Assembly: GCF_002354895.1 (NCBI RefSeq)
Contig: NZ_CP023439.1
Location: 3,844,001 to 3,908,000 of the forward strand
DNA from: Thauera sp. K11
Lineage (GTDB): Bacteria; Pseudomonadota; Gammaproteobacteria; Burkholderiales; Rhodocyclaceae
Reading direction: 5' to 3'
Length of the DNA: 64,000 bases
Within the stretch, counting starts at the first letter, position 1; the number at the start of each line of letters is the position of its first letter. The notes under the pieces were generated by a model. That model saw nothing but the letters and a program-made list of their open reading frames with translations. It was not told the DNA's origin and made no database searches. A program made the translations under genes and the position numbers. Shown in pieces: positions 8,375 through 19,307 of the stretch.

Positions 8375-9271
8375 ATGAAACTCGCCCTCGGCCCCCTGCT
8401 CTACTACTGGCCGCACCAGAGCGTGCTCGATTTCTATGCCGACATGGCCGACAGTCCGGTCGATAGCGTGTATCTCGGCGAGACCGTATGCTCGCGCCGC
8501 CACGAACTCCGGCTGGAAGACTGGCTCGAGGTCGGCAGGGTGCTCGCCGCCGCCGGCAAGGAAGTGGTGATGAGCACCCAGGGCCTGATCGAATCCGAAT
8601 CGGACCTCAAGACGCTGCGCCGCATCGTGCGCCAGACCGGGTTCCGCATCGAAGCCAACGACATGGGCGCGGTCCGCCTGCTCGGCGAGGCGGGCGTGCG
8701 CAACTGGGTCGCCGGCCCCACGCTGAACATCTTCAACCCGGCCACGCTGCAGTTGATGATCGACGCCGGCGCCACGCGCTGGGCGGTCGCCCCCGAGGTT
8801 TCCGGGACGGCGCTGGCCGAGGTGCGCGCGGCGCTGGCCGCACCGCTCGAGACCGAGGTGTTCGCCTACGGCCGGCTGCCGCTGGCGCACTCGGCGCGCT
8901 GCTTCACCGCGCGCCACTTCAACCTGCAGAAGGACACCTGCGAGTTCCGCTGCCTGGCCATCACCGACGGCATCACGCTGCGCACGCGCGAAGGCGAACC
9001 CTTCCTGACCCTGAACGGCGTGCAGACGCAATCGGCGCGGGTGCATAACCTGCTCGGCGACCTCGGCGACGTGCGGGGCAAGGCCGAAGTCCTGCGCATC
9101 AGCCCGCAGGGCGCGCATACGCACGCCATCGCCGGCCTCTTCCGCGCCACGCTCGACGGCACGCTCAGCCCCGCCCAGGCCCTGGCCGACAGCCGCGCGC
9201 TGATGGTGGAGGCGCCGTGCAACGGCTTCTGGCACGGCCGCGCCGGGGTCGAACAATACGTCGGAGCGTGA
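8375..9271 (+). CDS. ubiV: UbiV, U32-family partner of UbiU
   Basis: A 298-residue U32 protein from ATG 8375, 64 bp after ubiU. It keeps the four cluster cysteines of UbiV: C39 in GETVCSRR and C176, C189, C193 in SARC..TCEFRC, with the same 13- and 4-residue spacing as E. coli C180/C193/C197. It carries its own [4Fe-4S] cluster and pairs with UbiU for O2-independent hydroxylation in ubiquinone synthesis. The [13 protein letters not shown] segment is typical. It is cotranscribed with ubiU, with no separate promoter seen. Confidence 0.95.
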   Translation: MKLALGPLLYYWPHQSVLDFYADMADSPVDSVYLGETVCSRRHELRLEDWLEVGRVLAAAGKEVVMSTQGLIESESDLKTLRRIVRQTGFRIEANDMGAVRLLGEAGVRNWVAGPTLNIFNPATLQLMIDAGATRWAVAPEVSGTALAEVRAALAAPLETEVFAYGRLPLAHSARCFTARHFNLQKDTCEFRCLAITDGITLRTREGEPFLTLNGVQTQSARVHNLLGDLGDVRGKAEVLRISPQGAHTHAIAGLFRATLDGTLSPAQALADSRALMVEAPCNGFWHGRAGVEQYVGA

Positions 9272-9386
9272 TGCGCCGGCCGGCCCCCGCGACGGAAAGC
9301 GCGCGCGCCGGAGACGTCCGCCCGCAGCCGGGAACGGAAATCGACACACGCCCGCGCCCCGTCGCGCGCAAGACCGGAGATCGAAC

Positions 9387-9926
9387 ATGCCTGCATTGCC
9401 CACCCTGCCCCGCCCGCCTAGCCTGGCCGAACTGCTGCCCGGCAGCCTGCGCCGGCGCATCGGCGAACGCCTGCAGAACCTGCGCATTCCCGACTTCACC
9501 GTGCCCGGACCGGTCGCCCGGCTGGTGGCGCACCTGCCGCAGCAGCCGCCCACCCAGGCGCTGACGCTGGCGCTCAACCTCGCGCTCGACCGCGTCCTGC
9601 CGCGCGACACGCTGTCGCCGCTCACCGGCCGCCATCTGCAGATGCGCGTGCTCGACGCCGGCCTGAGGCTGGACTTCACCCTTGCCGGCCGGGGCTTCCG
9701 CCGCGTCGCGCCGGCCGCCGGTACGAAGCCCGACCTGGTCGTCTCGGCCACCGCCCGCGACTACCTCGCGCTGGCGCTGCGCGAGGAAGACCCCGACACC
9801 CTGTTCTTCAGCCGCCGCCTGCGCATGGAAGGCGACACCGACCTCGGCCTGCTGGTGAAGAACACGCTCGACGCGATCGACTGGGATGCGCTGAAGGCCA
9901 GGCTGGGCGGCCAGCGGCAAGGCTGA
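9387..9926 (+). CDS. ubiT: UbiT, SCP2-domain accessory factor of anaerobic ubiquinone synthesis
   Basis: A 179-residue protein with an SCP2 sterol-carrier domain in the C-terminal two thirds (GRHLQMRVLDAGLRLDFTL, then KPDLVVSATARDYLALALREEDPDTLFF). SCP2 proteins bind lipids in a hydrophobic pocket; UbiT replaces the aerobic factor UbiJ and presents prenylated Q intermediates. E. coli has ubiUV and ubiT divergent; here all three run in one direction. A 115-bp gap without visible signals separates it from ubiV. A role with UbiU and UbiV is well supported by sequence and position. Confidence 0.9.
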   Translation: MPALPTLPRPPSLAELLPGSLRRRIGERLQNLRIPDFTVPGPVARLVAHLPQQPPTQALTLALNLALDRVLPRDTLSPLTGRHLQMRVLDAGLRLDFTLAGRGFRRVAPAAGTKPDLVVSATARDYLALALREEDPDTLFFSRRLRMEGDTDLGLLVKNTLDAIDWDALKARLGGQRQG

Positions 9927-10042
9927 GATCCGGCGCCGGAAGGCTCGCGCGCGGTGTCGGCGCGCGCTCGACCGTGCCCGCGCCCCGGCACTGCGGTAAG
10001 CTTGCGCCCCCCGGGACTTCCCGCTCGCCGCCACGCCCAGCC

Positions 10043-11002
10043 ATGCCTTCGGAATTCGACCTGATCCGGCGCCACTTCGACCGCGCGGCCGCGCACTGCG
10101 ACCTCGCCGTCGGCGACGATGCCGCGCTGATGCGGCCGCGGCCCGGCATGCAGCTCGCGGTGTCGACCGACATGCTGGTCGCCGGCACACATTTCTTCGC
10201 CGATGCCGACCCCGCCCTGCTGGGCTGGAAGACGCTCGCCGTGAATGTGTCGGATATCGCGGCGATGGGCGCCGAACCGCGCTGGGCCTTGCTCGCGATC
10301 GCGCTGCCGGCGGCCGACGAGGGGTGGATCGCCGCGTTCGCCGGCGGCCTGTTCGACTGCGCGCGCGCCCACGGCGTGGACCTCGTCGGCGGCGACACCA
10401 CCTGCGGACCGCTCAACATGACGGTGACCCTCATCGGCGAGGTGCCGACGGGCGAGGCCGTCACCCGCGGCGGCGGCCGCGCGGGCGACGAACTGTGGGT
10501 GTCGGGCCAGCCCGGCCTGGCGGCGCTCGGCCTGGCGGCGCTGCGCGGCGACGCCGCGCTCGCCGCGGACGGCCTGCAGCGCTGCCTCGACGCCCTGCAC
10601 AAACCGCGGCCCCGCACCGCGCTCGGCCTGGCGCTGCGCGGCGTGGCCAGCGCGATGCTGGACGTCTCCGACGGGCTGCTCGGCGACCTCGGCCACATCC
10701 TGGAGCGCTCCGGCACGGGCGCCGTCGTCGATACCGCGGCGCTGCCGTTCGCCGCGCTGCTCGCCACCGGCGCCGATGCCGCGCTCGCGCGGCGCTGCCT
10801 GCTGTCGGGCGGCGACGACTACGAGCTGCTGTTCGCCGCCCCGCCCGCGCGGCGCGAGGCGGTGCAGGCCATCGGCGCACGCCTGGGCCTGCCGCTGCAC
10901 CGCATCGGCACCCTCACCGACCAGTCCGGCGCGCTGCTGCTGCGCGAGGCCGACGGCACGCTGCAGGCAAGCCCCGCCACGGGCTACGATCACTTCGGCT
11001 AG
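10043..11002 (+). CDS. thiL: Thiamine-monophosphate kinase
   Basis: A 319-residue protein from ATG 10043. It phosphorylates thiamine monophosphate to the diphosphate, the last step of thiamine cofactor synthesis. PurM/AIRS-like ATP-binding motifs are clear: VGDDAAL near residue 24, the STDMLVAGTHF metal and substrate loop, LAVNVSDIAAMGAEPR and LDVSDGLLGDLGHI. Length is normal. The following pgpA starts 38 bp on, and thiL-pgpA is a widespread gene pair. A thiamine riboswitch was looked for upstream and not seen. Confidence 0.95.
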   Translation: MPSEFDLIRRHFDRAAAHCDLAVGDDAALMRPRPGMQLAVSTDMLVAGTHFFADADPALLGWKTLAVNVSDIAAMGAEPRWALLAIALPAADEGWIAAFAGGLFDCARAHGVDLVGGDTTCGPLNMTVTLIGEVPTGEAVTRGGGRAGDELWVSGQPGLAALGLAALRGDAALAADGLQRCLDALHKPRPRTALGLALRGVASAMLDVSDGLLGDLGHILERSGTGAVVDTAALPFAALLATGADAALARRCLLSGGDDYELLFAAPPARREAVQAIGARLGLPLHRIGTLTDQSGALLLREADGTLQASPATGYDHFG

Positions 11003-11040
11003 CGCCGCACCCATTCCAACGCCCATCCGCGATCCTGCCC

Positions 11041-11523
11041 ATGCACCCCACCGCCCGCTTCATGCTGAGCCACCCCGCCCACTTCATCTCGCTCGGCTTC
11101 GGCTCGGGCCTGTCGCCCTGGGCGCCGGGGACGATGGGCACGCTGCTGGCGTGGCTGCTATATCCGCTGATCCGCACGCCGCTGTCGGAGTTCGTCTTCC
11201 TCGCGCTGCTCGCCAGCCTGTTCGCGGCCGGCATCCTCGCCGCCGAGCGCACCGGCCGCGCGCTCGGCGTGCCGGACCATGGCGGCATCGTCTGGGACGA
11301 GATGGTCGCGACCTGGCTGGTGCTGGTGTTCGCGCCCAAGACTCTGCTGTGGCAGGCCGTCGCGGTGGCGCTGTTCCGCTTCTTCGACATCGTCAAGCCG
11401 CCGCCGGTGCGCTGGGCCGACCGCGCGCTGAAGGGCGGCTTCGGCGTGATGCTCGACGACCTCATCGCCGCCGGCTATACGCTGCTGGCGCTCGCCGTCC
11501 TCGTCGCGGCGTTCCGGCCATGA
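11041..11523 (+). CDS. pgpA: Phosphatidylglycerophosphatase A
   Basis: A 160-residue inner-membrane enzyme that removes the phosphate from phosphatidylglycerophosphate to give phosphatidylglycerol. Visible family marks: the N-terminal GFGSGLSPWAPGTMGTL, the metal-binding GGIVWDEMVATW in the middle and FRFFDIVKPPPVRWAD, with four hydrophobic segments. Its stop overlaps the next start (ATGA at 11520-11523), so it is translationally coupled to pncC. Confidence 0.93.
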   Translation: MHPTARFMLSHPAHFISLGFGSGLSPWAPGTMGTLLAWLLYPLIRTPLSEFVFLALLASLFAAGILAAERTGRALGVPDHGGIVWDEMVATWLVLVFAPKTLLWQAVAVALFRFFDIVKPPPVRWADRALKGGFGVMLDDLIAAGYTLLALAVLVAAFRP

Positions 11524-12008
11524 TGACGGCCGCGCTCGACGCCCTGTCCGCGGCGCTCGGCCAGGCGCTGGCCGCGCGCGGCTGGATGCTCGCCACCGCA
11601 GAATCCTGCACCGGCGGCTGGATCGCCGAAGCCGTCACCGCCACCGCGGGCAGTTCGGGCTGGTTCGACCGCGGCTTCGTCACCTACTCCAACGAGGCCA
11701 AGATGGACATGCTCGGCGTGTCGCCGGCCACACTCGCGGTGCACGGCGCGGTCAGCGAGCAGACGGTGCGCGAGATGGCGGCCGGTGCGCTGGCCCGCAG
11801 CCGCGCCCAGGTGGCGGTCGCCGTCTCCGGCGTGGCCGGCCCCGGCGGCGGCAGCACGGAGAAGCCGGTGGGCATGGTGTGCCTGGCCTGGGCGCGGCGC
11901 GGCGCGGCACCGCAGGCGGTCACGATGCATTTCGGCGGCGACCGCGAAGCGGTGCGGCGACAGACGGTGGAGCACGCGCTGCGCGAACTGATCCGGTTCG
12001 CCGGCTGA
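11520..12008 (+). CDS. pncC: Nicotinamide-nucleotide amidase (CinA C-terminal domain protein)
   Basis: A 162-residue stand-alone CinA C-terminal domain. It deamidates nicotinamide mononucleotide to nicotinic acid mononucleotide and so recycles the NMN released by DNA ligase. Motifs: TAESCTGGWIAEAVTATAGS near residue 25, FVTYSNEAKMDMLGV, and AVSGVAGPGGGSTEKPVG. The N-terminal CinA domain is absent, as usual for PncC. It stands just before recA, a common proteobacterial order, but recA has its own LexA-regulated promoter. Confidence 0.93.
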   Translation: MMTAALDALSAALGQALAARGWMLATAESCTGGWIAEAVTATAGSSGWFDRGFVTYSNEAKMDMLGVSPATLAVHGAVSEQTVREMAAGALARSRAQVAVAVSGVAGPGGGSTEKPVGMVCLAWARRGAAPQAVTMHFGGDREAVRRQTVEHALRELIRFAG

Positions 12009-12036
12009 GCAGCGCGGCGCCGCTCGTCGGGCGGCA

Positions 12037-12065
12037 TTGCTGTAAAAATAAACAGCTACTACACT
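12037..12065 (+). promoter_or_regulatory. recA promoter with LexA (SOS) box
   Basis: TTGCTG (12037-12042) and TACACT (12060-12065) are 17 bp apart. In between, CTGT-AAAAATAA-ACAG (12040-12055) fits the CTGT-N8-ACAG LexA consensus exactly and overlaps the -35, so LexA binding would block the promoter. A second -10-like CATAAT lies at 12110-12115 with no good -35. Confidence 0.85.
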
Positions 12066-12141
12066 GCCGCCGTCAGGGAGCCGCGACAACATCCCTGCAA
12101 TCTCTGTGCCATAATCCGGACATCACTCAGGAAAGACTCTC

Positions 12142-13176
<1,035 letters not shown>

Positions 13177-13199
13177 GCCCGCCGCCCGCGGGGCCCGGC

Positions 13200-13635
13200 A
13201 TGAGCGAAACCACCCTGCGCGAGCGCGCGCTGCGCTACCTTGCGCAGCGCGACCACTCGCGCGCCGAACTGGCGCGCAAGCTGGCCGGCCACGGCAGCGC
13301 CGAGGAAGTCGCCGAGGTGGTCGCACGCATGGGCGAGCTTGGCCTGCAGTCCGACCGGCGCTTCGCCGAAGCCTGGGTGCGCGGCAAGGCGGGCCGCTTC
13401 GGCACGGCGCGCCTGCGCAACGAACTGGCGCGGCGTGGCGTGGAGCGCGAACTGGTCGACGCGGCGCTTGCCGCCGAGTGCGTAGAATCGGAACTCGAAC
13501 GCGCCCGTGCCGTATGGCGCACGAAGTTCGGCACGGCGCCGGCCGATGCGCGCGAATGGGCTCGCCAGGCGCGCTTCCTGCAAACCCGCGGCTTCGCGGC
13601 GGAGGTGATCCGCAAGCTGCTGAAAGAGCAACCCG

Positions 13636-13649
<14 letters not shown>
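13200..13649 (+). CDS. recX: RecX regulator of RecA
   Basis: A 149-residue all-helical protein of three-helix repeats ([51 protein letters not shown]). RecX binds in the groove of the RecA filament and limits its extension. Position after recA and normal length support the call. Its last 14 bases overlap the start of lptB, which links the SOS pair to the lptB-rpoN gene set. Confidence 0.93.
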
Positions 13650-14358
<709 letters not shown>

Positions 14359-14371
14359 ACCCTGCTCGTCC

Positions 14372-15826
14372 ATGAAACCCAGTCTCCAGCTCAAGCTTTC
14401 CCAGCACCTGACGCTCACGCCGCAGTTGCAGCAGTCGATCAAGCTGCTGCAGTTGTCCACGCTCGAGCTCAACCAGGAGATCGAGCGCTTCCTGCTCGAG
14501 AACCCCATGCTGGAGCGCGAGGAAGGCGACGGCAGCGAGTTCGCACCGCCTCCGCCGGCCCCCGGCAGCACCACGGCGGCAACCGACCGCGGCAACGAGG
14601 CATCCGACAGCCGCGAAGGCGGCGACACGCGCAGCGAGGGCGAGTCCGCCGCCGGCCTCGACGAAGGCATGGACTGGTCCAGCGTCGGCAACGGCAGCCC
14701 GTCCAACCGCGACGACGACGACGTCGATTACCAGGAATTCCAGGCCGCCGGCATCTCGCTGCGCGACCACCTCGACCTGCAGGTGGCGCTGTCGCCGCTC
14801 AGCGACCGCGACCGCGCGCTCGTGCGCTTCATCATCGAGGCGCTCGACGACGACGGCTACCTGCACCAGACGCTGGAGGATCTGCTGGAGCTGCTGCCGG
14901 CCGAACTCGAGATCGATCTCGACGAACTCACGATCGCCCTGCGCCACGTGCAGAACCTGGAACCGGCCGGCATCGGCGCGCGCACGCCGCAGGAATGCCT
15001 GTCGCTGCAGTTGCGCGCCCAGCCGCCCTCGCCCGACCGCAACCTCGCGCTGGAGATCGTCGACAGGCACCTCGAACTGCTCGCCGAGCGCAACTTCGCC
15101 AAGCTCAAGCGGCTCACCGGCTGCGACGACGACGCCCTGCGCGCCGCCCAGGCGCTGATCGGCCGGCTCGACCCCCACCCCGGCTCGCAGCACTCCGCCG
15201 AGGAAACGCGCTACGTGCTGCCCGACGTGGTGGTGCGCAAGGTGCGCAACCGCTGGACGGTGTCGCTCAACCCGGAGGCGATGCCGCGCCTGCGCATCAA
15301 CCAGCTCTACGCCAGCATCCTGCAGCAGCACCGCGGCCAGGGCGGCGGACTGACGGGCCAGTTGCAGGAGGCGCGCTGGCTGATCAAGAACGTCCAGCAG
15401 CGCTTCGACACCATCCTGCGCGTGTCACAGGCGATCGTTGACCAGCAGCGGCAGTTCTTCGATCATGGGGACGTGGCAATGCGGCCACTCACCCTCCGGG
15501 AGATCGCGGACCAGCTCGAGCTGCACGAATCCACCGTTTCGCGCGTGACGACGCAGAAGTACATGGCGACGCCGCGCGGTGTGTTCGAACTCAAGTATTT
15601 CTTCGGCAGTCACGTCTCCACCGACACCGGCGGTGCGGCATCCTCCACTGCGATTCGCGCGCTGATTCGCCAGTTGGTGGAGGCCGAGGACAGGAAAAAA
15701 CCCTTGTCGGACGCCAGGATTGCCGATCTATTGGGCCAGCAGGGTATCGTGGTCGCACGGCGGACGATCGCCAAGTATCGCGAATCCCTCAATATCCCGC
15801 CGGTCAGTCTGCGCAAAACGCTTTGA
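14372..15826 (+). CDS. rpoN: RNA polymerase sigma-54 factor
   Basis: A 484-residue sigma-54. Region I is glutamine- and leucine-rich ([19 protein letters not shown]) and contacts the activator AAA+ ATPase. Region II is an acidic linker (about 50-120), followed by the core-binding domain, the HTH and the C-terminal RpoN box [10 protein letters not shown] that reads the -24 element. It directs transcription of nitrogen, aromatic and motility genes in this group. It heads the standard set rpoN-hpf-ptsN-hprK. No -24/-12 promoter was recognised within the window. Confidence 0.97.
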   Translation: MKPSLQLKLSQHLTLTPQLQQSIKLLQLSTLELNQEIERFLLENPMLEREEGDGSEFAPPPPAPGSTTAATDRGNEASDSREGGDTRSEGESAAGLDEGMDWSSVGNGSPSNRDDDDVDYQEFQAAGISLRDHLDLQVALSPLSDRDRALVRFIIEALDDDGYLHQTLEDLLELLPAELEIDLDELTIALRHVQNLEPAGIGARTPQECLSLQLRAQPPSPDRNLALEIVDRHLELLAERNFAKLKRLTGCDDDALRAAQALIGRLDPHPGSQHSAEETRYVLPDVVVRKVRNRWTVSLNPEAMPRLRINQLYASILQQHRGQGGGLTGQLQEARWLIKNVQQRFDTILRVSQAIVDQQRQFFDHGDVAMRPLTLREIADQLELHESTVSRVTTQKYMATPRGVFELKYFFGSHVSTDTGGAASSTAIRALIRQLVEAEDRKKPLSDARIADLLGQQGIVVARRTIAKYRESLNIPPVSLRKTL

Positions 15827-15843
15827 TAACAAGAGGAGTTGCC

Positions 15844-16167
15844 ATGAATCTGAACATCACCGGACGTCACGTCGAAGTCACTCCGGCCATCCGCGAATAC
15901 GTGTCCACCAAGCTGGACCGCGTCGTCCGCCACTTCGACAACGTCACCAGCGTGAGCGTCATTCTGTCGGTCGAGAAGCTGAAGCAGAAAGCGGAAGTCA
16001 CCGTGCACGTGCGCGGCAAGGACATCTTCGTCGAGAGCGACGACAACGACATGTACGCGGCGATCGATTCGATGGCCGACAAGCTCGACCGCCAGGTCCA
16101 GAAGTACAAGCAGAAGCAGAGCGACCACAACCACGACGCGCTCAAGCATCAGAGCCCCGAAGCCTGA
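15844..16167 (+). CDS. hpf: Ribosome hibernation promoting factor (short HPF)
   Basis: A 107-residue protein of the HPF/YfiA fold (MNLNITGRHVEVTPAIREYV, then MYAAIDSMADKLDRQVQKYK). Short HPF with RMF dimerises ribosomes in stationary phase. The length matches the short class, without the extra dimerisation domain of long HPF. Start ATG 15844 was chosen because AAGAGGAG precedes it. It lies 17 bp after rpoN. A GC hairpin (GGCGG-GTTT-CCGCC) follows its stop. Confidence 0.93.
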   Translation: MNLNITGRHVEVTPAIREYVSTKLDRVVRHFDNVTSVSVILSVEKLKQKAEVTVHVRGKDIFVESDDNDMYAAIDSMADKLDRQVQKYKQKQSDHNHDALKHQSPEA

Positions 16168-16202
16168 GGCGGCGGGTTTCCGCCCTCCTTCCGGGGTGAG
16201 CG

Positions 16203-16208
16203 TATAAT
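16203..16208 (+). promoter_or_regulatory. -10 box upstream of ptsN
   Basis: Perfect TATAAT in the 131-bp gap after hpf, giving a leader of about 85 nt. No clear -35 is visible at 16-18 bp, so strength and use are uncertain. Confidence 0.4.
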
Positions 16209-16298
16209 CGGCGCGTTTTCCGCACGCGCCACCCTCACCCCGAGCCACCATCCCGCACAGCCGCGCCCCGTTTCCGCGAAACGGCACACGCCCCCGAC

Positions 16299-16784
16299 AT
16301 GAGCCTCATTTCCCGACTACTGCCGCTGTCCAATGTGGTCGCCGATCTCGACGCGAGCAGCAAGAAGCGCGTTTTCGAGCAGGCGGGACTGCTGTTCGAG
16401 AACAATCAGGGCATCGCCCGCAGCACGGTGTTCGACAGCCTGTTCGCCCGCGAACGGCTGGGCTCCACCGGGCTCGGCCAGGGCGTCGCCATCCCGCATG
16501 GCCGCATCAAGGGGCTGAAGGAAGCCGCCGGCGCTTTCCTGCGGCTTGCCGCGCCCGTCCAGTTCGATGCGCCGGACGGACGCCCGGTCAACCTGATCTT
16601 CGTGCTGCTGGTGCCGGAGCAGGCCAACGAAACGCATCTGCAACTGCTGTCCGAACTGGCGCAGATGTTCAGCGACCGCGGTTTCCGCGAGTCGTTGCTG
16701 AATGCGGCGGATACGGCGGCCCTGCACGCGCTGTTCGCAAACTGGGGCCCCGATGCGGCAGATCAGCGTAGCGCAACTGTTTGA
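16299..16784 (+). CDS. ptsN: PtsN, EIIA of the nitrogen-related phosphotransferase system
   Basis: A 161-residue EIIA-type protein. The phospho-accepting His is H67 in the conserved stretch GQGVAIPHGRIKGL. It is a regulatory EIIA that receives phosphate from NPr via PtsP and affects K+ uptake, carbon and nitrogen control; no sugar permease is near. Its 3' end overlaps hprK by 32 nt, which suggests translational coupling. The rpoN-hpf-ptsN order is classical. Confidence 0.95.
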   Translation: MSLISRLLPLSNVVADLDASSKKRVFEQAGLLFENNQGIARSTVFDSLFARERLGSTGLGQGVAIPHGRIKGLKEAAGAFLRLAAPVQFDAPDGRPVNLIFVLLVPEQANETHLQLLSELAQMFSDRGFRESLLNAADTAALHALFANWGPDAADQRSATV

Positions 16785-17712
16785 GGCACAGCGAGAACGC
16801 CTCCAGCTCAGCCGCGTCAGCGGCAGCCTTGATGCCCAGCTCTCGGTCGGTGACGAGGCCATCTGGGGCGCCGACCTCGTCGGCCACCTGAACCTGATCC
16901 ATCCGACGCGCCTGCAGATCCTCGGCACCGCCGAACTGGCCTGGGCGCAGCGCCAGCCCGACGACAAGGTCGCCCACCACCTCAATGAGATCCTCTCGGC
17001 GCGGCCGCCGGCGATCATCGTCGCCGATGGCTGCGAGCCGCCGCCTTCCGTGCTCGCCGCCTGCCGCTCGCACGACGTGCCCCTGCTCACCACGCCGCAG
17101 CCTTCGGCCAGCGTCATCGACCACCTGAGGCTGTTCCTGTCGCGCAGGCTCGCCGAGCGCATCTCGCTGCACGGCGTCTTCATGGACGTGCTCGGCGTCG
17201 GCGTGCTGATCACCGGCGACTCGGGGGCGGGCAAGTCCGAACTGGCGCTCGAACTGATCTCCCGCGGCCACGGTCTGGTGGCCGACGACGTGGTGGAATT
17301 CTCGCGCATCGGACCGACCGTCCTCGAGGGGCGCTGCCCGGAGATGCTGCAGGACTTCATCGAGGTCCGCGGCCTGGGGATCGTCAACATCCGCACCGTG
17401 TTCGGCGAAACCGCGTGCCGGCGCAAGATGCGCCTGCGCCTGATCACCCATCTCGAGCGACGCCAGCCCGGCACCAACGACCCTTTGCGCCTGCCGATGC
17501 AGCACGAAAGCCAGGCCATCCTCGGCGTCCGGGTACAGCGGGTGGTGCTGCCGGTGGCGGCCGGGCGCAACCTCGCGGTGCTGCTCGAGACCGCCGTCCG
17601 CTCCGCCATCCTGCAATTGCGGGGCATCGATTCCACGCAGGATTTCATCGAACGCCAGACGCGCGCGCTCGGGCAGGGCGGCGACCACGGCGACGGCGAC
17701 GCGGGCGACTGA
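16753..17712 (+). CDS. hprK: HPr kinase/phosphorylase
   Basis: A 319-residue bifunctional kinase/phosphorylase that acts on the regulatory serine of HPr. The C-terminal catalytic domain has Walker A GDSGAGKS (155-162), H140 just before it, the acidic pair D178-D179 and the signature VRGLGIVNIRTVFGE. The N-terminal domain is the usual HprK_N fold. ATG 16753 lies inside ptsN. In many betaproteobacteria rapZ follows; here ilvA follows instead, and no HPr or EI gene is in the window. Confidence 0.95.
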   Translation: MRQISVAQLFEAQRERLQLSRVSGSLDAQLSVGDEAIWGADLVGHLNLIHPTRLQILGTAELAWAQRQPDDKVAHHLNEILSARPPAIIVADGCEPPPSVLAACRSHDVPLLTTPQPSASVIDHLRLFLSRRLAERISLHGVFMDVLGVGVLITGDSGAGKSELALELISRGHGLVADDVVEFSRIGPTVLEGRCPEMLQDFIEVRGLGIVNIRTVFGETACRRKMRLRLITHLERRQPGTNDPLRLPMQHESQAILGVRVQRVVLPVAAGRNLAVLLETAVRSAILQLRGIDSTQDFIERQTRALGQGGDHGDGDAGD

Positions 17713-17780
17713 CCACGGCCTTGCCGCCGCGGCACGGCGGCTGATACGCTCGATCCCTTTACCGCAGAGCATCAGCCGCC

Positions 17781-19298
17781 ATGACCGCCACACCGGACTA
17801 CCTGGAACGCATCCTCAACGCCCAGGTGTATGACGTGGCCGAGGAGACCCCCCTCGACCTCGCAGCGAACCTCTCCGCGCGCATCCACAACCGCGTCCAC
17901 TTGAAGCGGGAAGACATGCAGCCGGTGTTCAGCTTCAAGCTCCGCGGCGCGTACAACAAGATGGTCAAGCTGTCGCCGCAGGCGCTCAGGCGCGGCGTGA
18001 TCTGCGCGTCCGCCGGCAACCATGCGCAGGGCGTGGCACTGTCGGCGCAAAGGCTGGGCGTGCGCGCGGTGATCGTGATGCCGAGCACGACGCCGCAGAT
18101 CAAGATCGACGCGGTGGCCTCGCGCGGCGGCGAGGTCGTGCTCGCCGGCGAATCGTATTCGGACGCCTACGCCCATGCGCTGGAACTCGAGAAGGCCGAG
18201 AAGCTGACCTTCGTCCACCCCTTCGACGACCCGGACGTCATCGCCGGCCAGGGCACCATCGGCATGGAGATCCTGCGCGCGCATCCGCAGCCGATCCACG
18301 CCGTGTTCTGCGCCGTCGGCGGCGGCGGGCTGATCGCTGGGGTGGCGGCCTACATCAAGCGGCTGCGGCCGGAAACCAGGATCATCGGCGTCGAGGCCGT
18401 CGACGCCGACGCGATGACGCGCTCGCTGGCGGCGGGCAGGCGCATCGCGCTCGAGCAGGTCGGCATCTTCGCCGACGGCGCGGCGGTGAAGGAGGTCGGC
18501 GCCGAGACCTTTCGCCTGTGCCAGCAGTACGTGGACGAGATGGTCGTGGTCGACAACGACGCGATCTGTGCCGCGATCAAGGACGTGTTCGAGGACACCC
18601 GCTCCATCCTCGAGCCGGCCGGCGCGCTCGCGGTGGCCGGCGCCAAGGAATACGCCAAGCGCCACAAGCTGCGCGACAAGCACCTGGTGGCGGTCGCCTC
18701 GGGTGCGAACATGAATTTCGACCGCCTGCGCTTCGTCGCCGAACGCGCCGAGCTGGGCGAGCAGCGCGAGGCGGTGCTGGCGGTGACGATCCCGGAAAAG
18801 CCCGGCTCCTTCCGCAAGTTCATCGGCGTGCTGGGCAATCGCAACATCACCGAGTTCAACTACCGCTACGCCGACCCGCAGCAGGCGCACATCTTCGTCG
18901 GCGTCACGGTGCACAACCGCGGCGAGGCCGGCAAGCTGGTCGAGATGCTCGACCGCCACGACCTGCCGGCCATCGATCTCACCGATGACGAACTGGCCAA
19001 GACGCACGTGCGCTACATGGTCGGCGGCCATTCGCCGCGGGCCGACAACGAACTCGTCTACCGCTTCGTGTTTCCCGAGCGCCCCGGCGCGCTGATGCAC
19101 TTCCTGACCAGGCTGCGCTCCGACTGGAACATCTCGATGTTCCACTACCGCAACCACGGCTCCGACTTCGGCCGCGTGCTGGTCGGCATGCAGGTGCCGC
19201 CGGCGGACCAGGCCGCCTTCGACGAGTTCCTGAAGCAGCTCGGCTACGAGTGCGCGCCGGAGACGGACAACCCCGCCTACCGCCTGTTCCTCGGCTGA
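17781..19298 (+). CDS. ilvA: Threonine ammonia-lyase, biosynthetic
   Basis: A 505-residue PLP enzyme that converts threonine to 2-oxobutyrate, the first step to isoleucine. The PLP lysine is K53 in SFKLRGAYNK, the glycine loop is AVGGGGLIAG, and the SAGNHAQGVA motif is present. The C-terminal part (about 325-505) holds two ACT-like regulatory domains, so feedback control by isoleucine and valine is expected; catabolic forms are shorter. It faces the 5-FCL gene with only 9 bp between the stops. Confidence 0.95.
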   Translation: MTATPDYLERILNAQVYDVAEETPLDLAANLSARIHNRVHLKREDMQPVFSFKLRGAYNKMVKLSPQALRRGVICASAGNHAQGVALSAQRLGVRAVIVMPSTTPQIKIDAVASRGGEVVLAGESYSDAYAHALELEKAEKLTFVHPFDDPDVIAGQGTIGMEILRAHPQPIHAVFCAVGGGGLIAGVAAYIKRLRPETRIIGVEAVDADAMTRSLAAGRRIALEQVGIFADGAAVKEVGAETFRLCQQYVDEMVVVDNDAICAAIKDVFEDTRSILEPAGALAVAGAKEYAKRHKLRDKHLVAVASGANMNFDRLRFVAERAELGEQREAVLAVTIPEKPGSFRKFIGVLGNRNITEFNYRYADPQQAHIFVGVTVHNRGEAGKLVEMLDRHDLPAIDLTDDELAKTHVRYMVGGHSPRADNELVYRFVFPERPGALMHFLTRLRSDWNISMFHYRNHGSDFGRVLVGMQVPPADQAAFDEFLKQLGYECAPETDNPAYRLFLG

Positions 19299-19307
19299 CC
19301 GCGGCGC

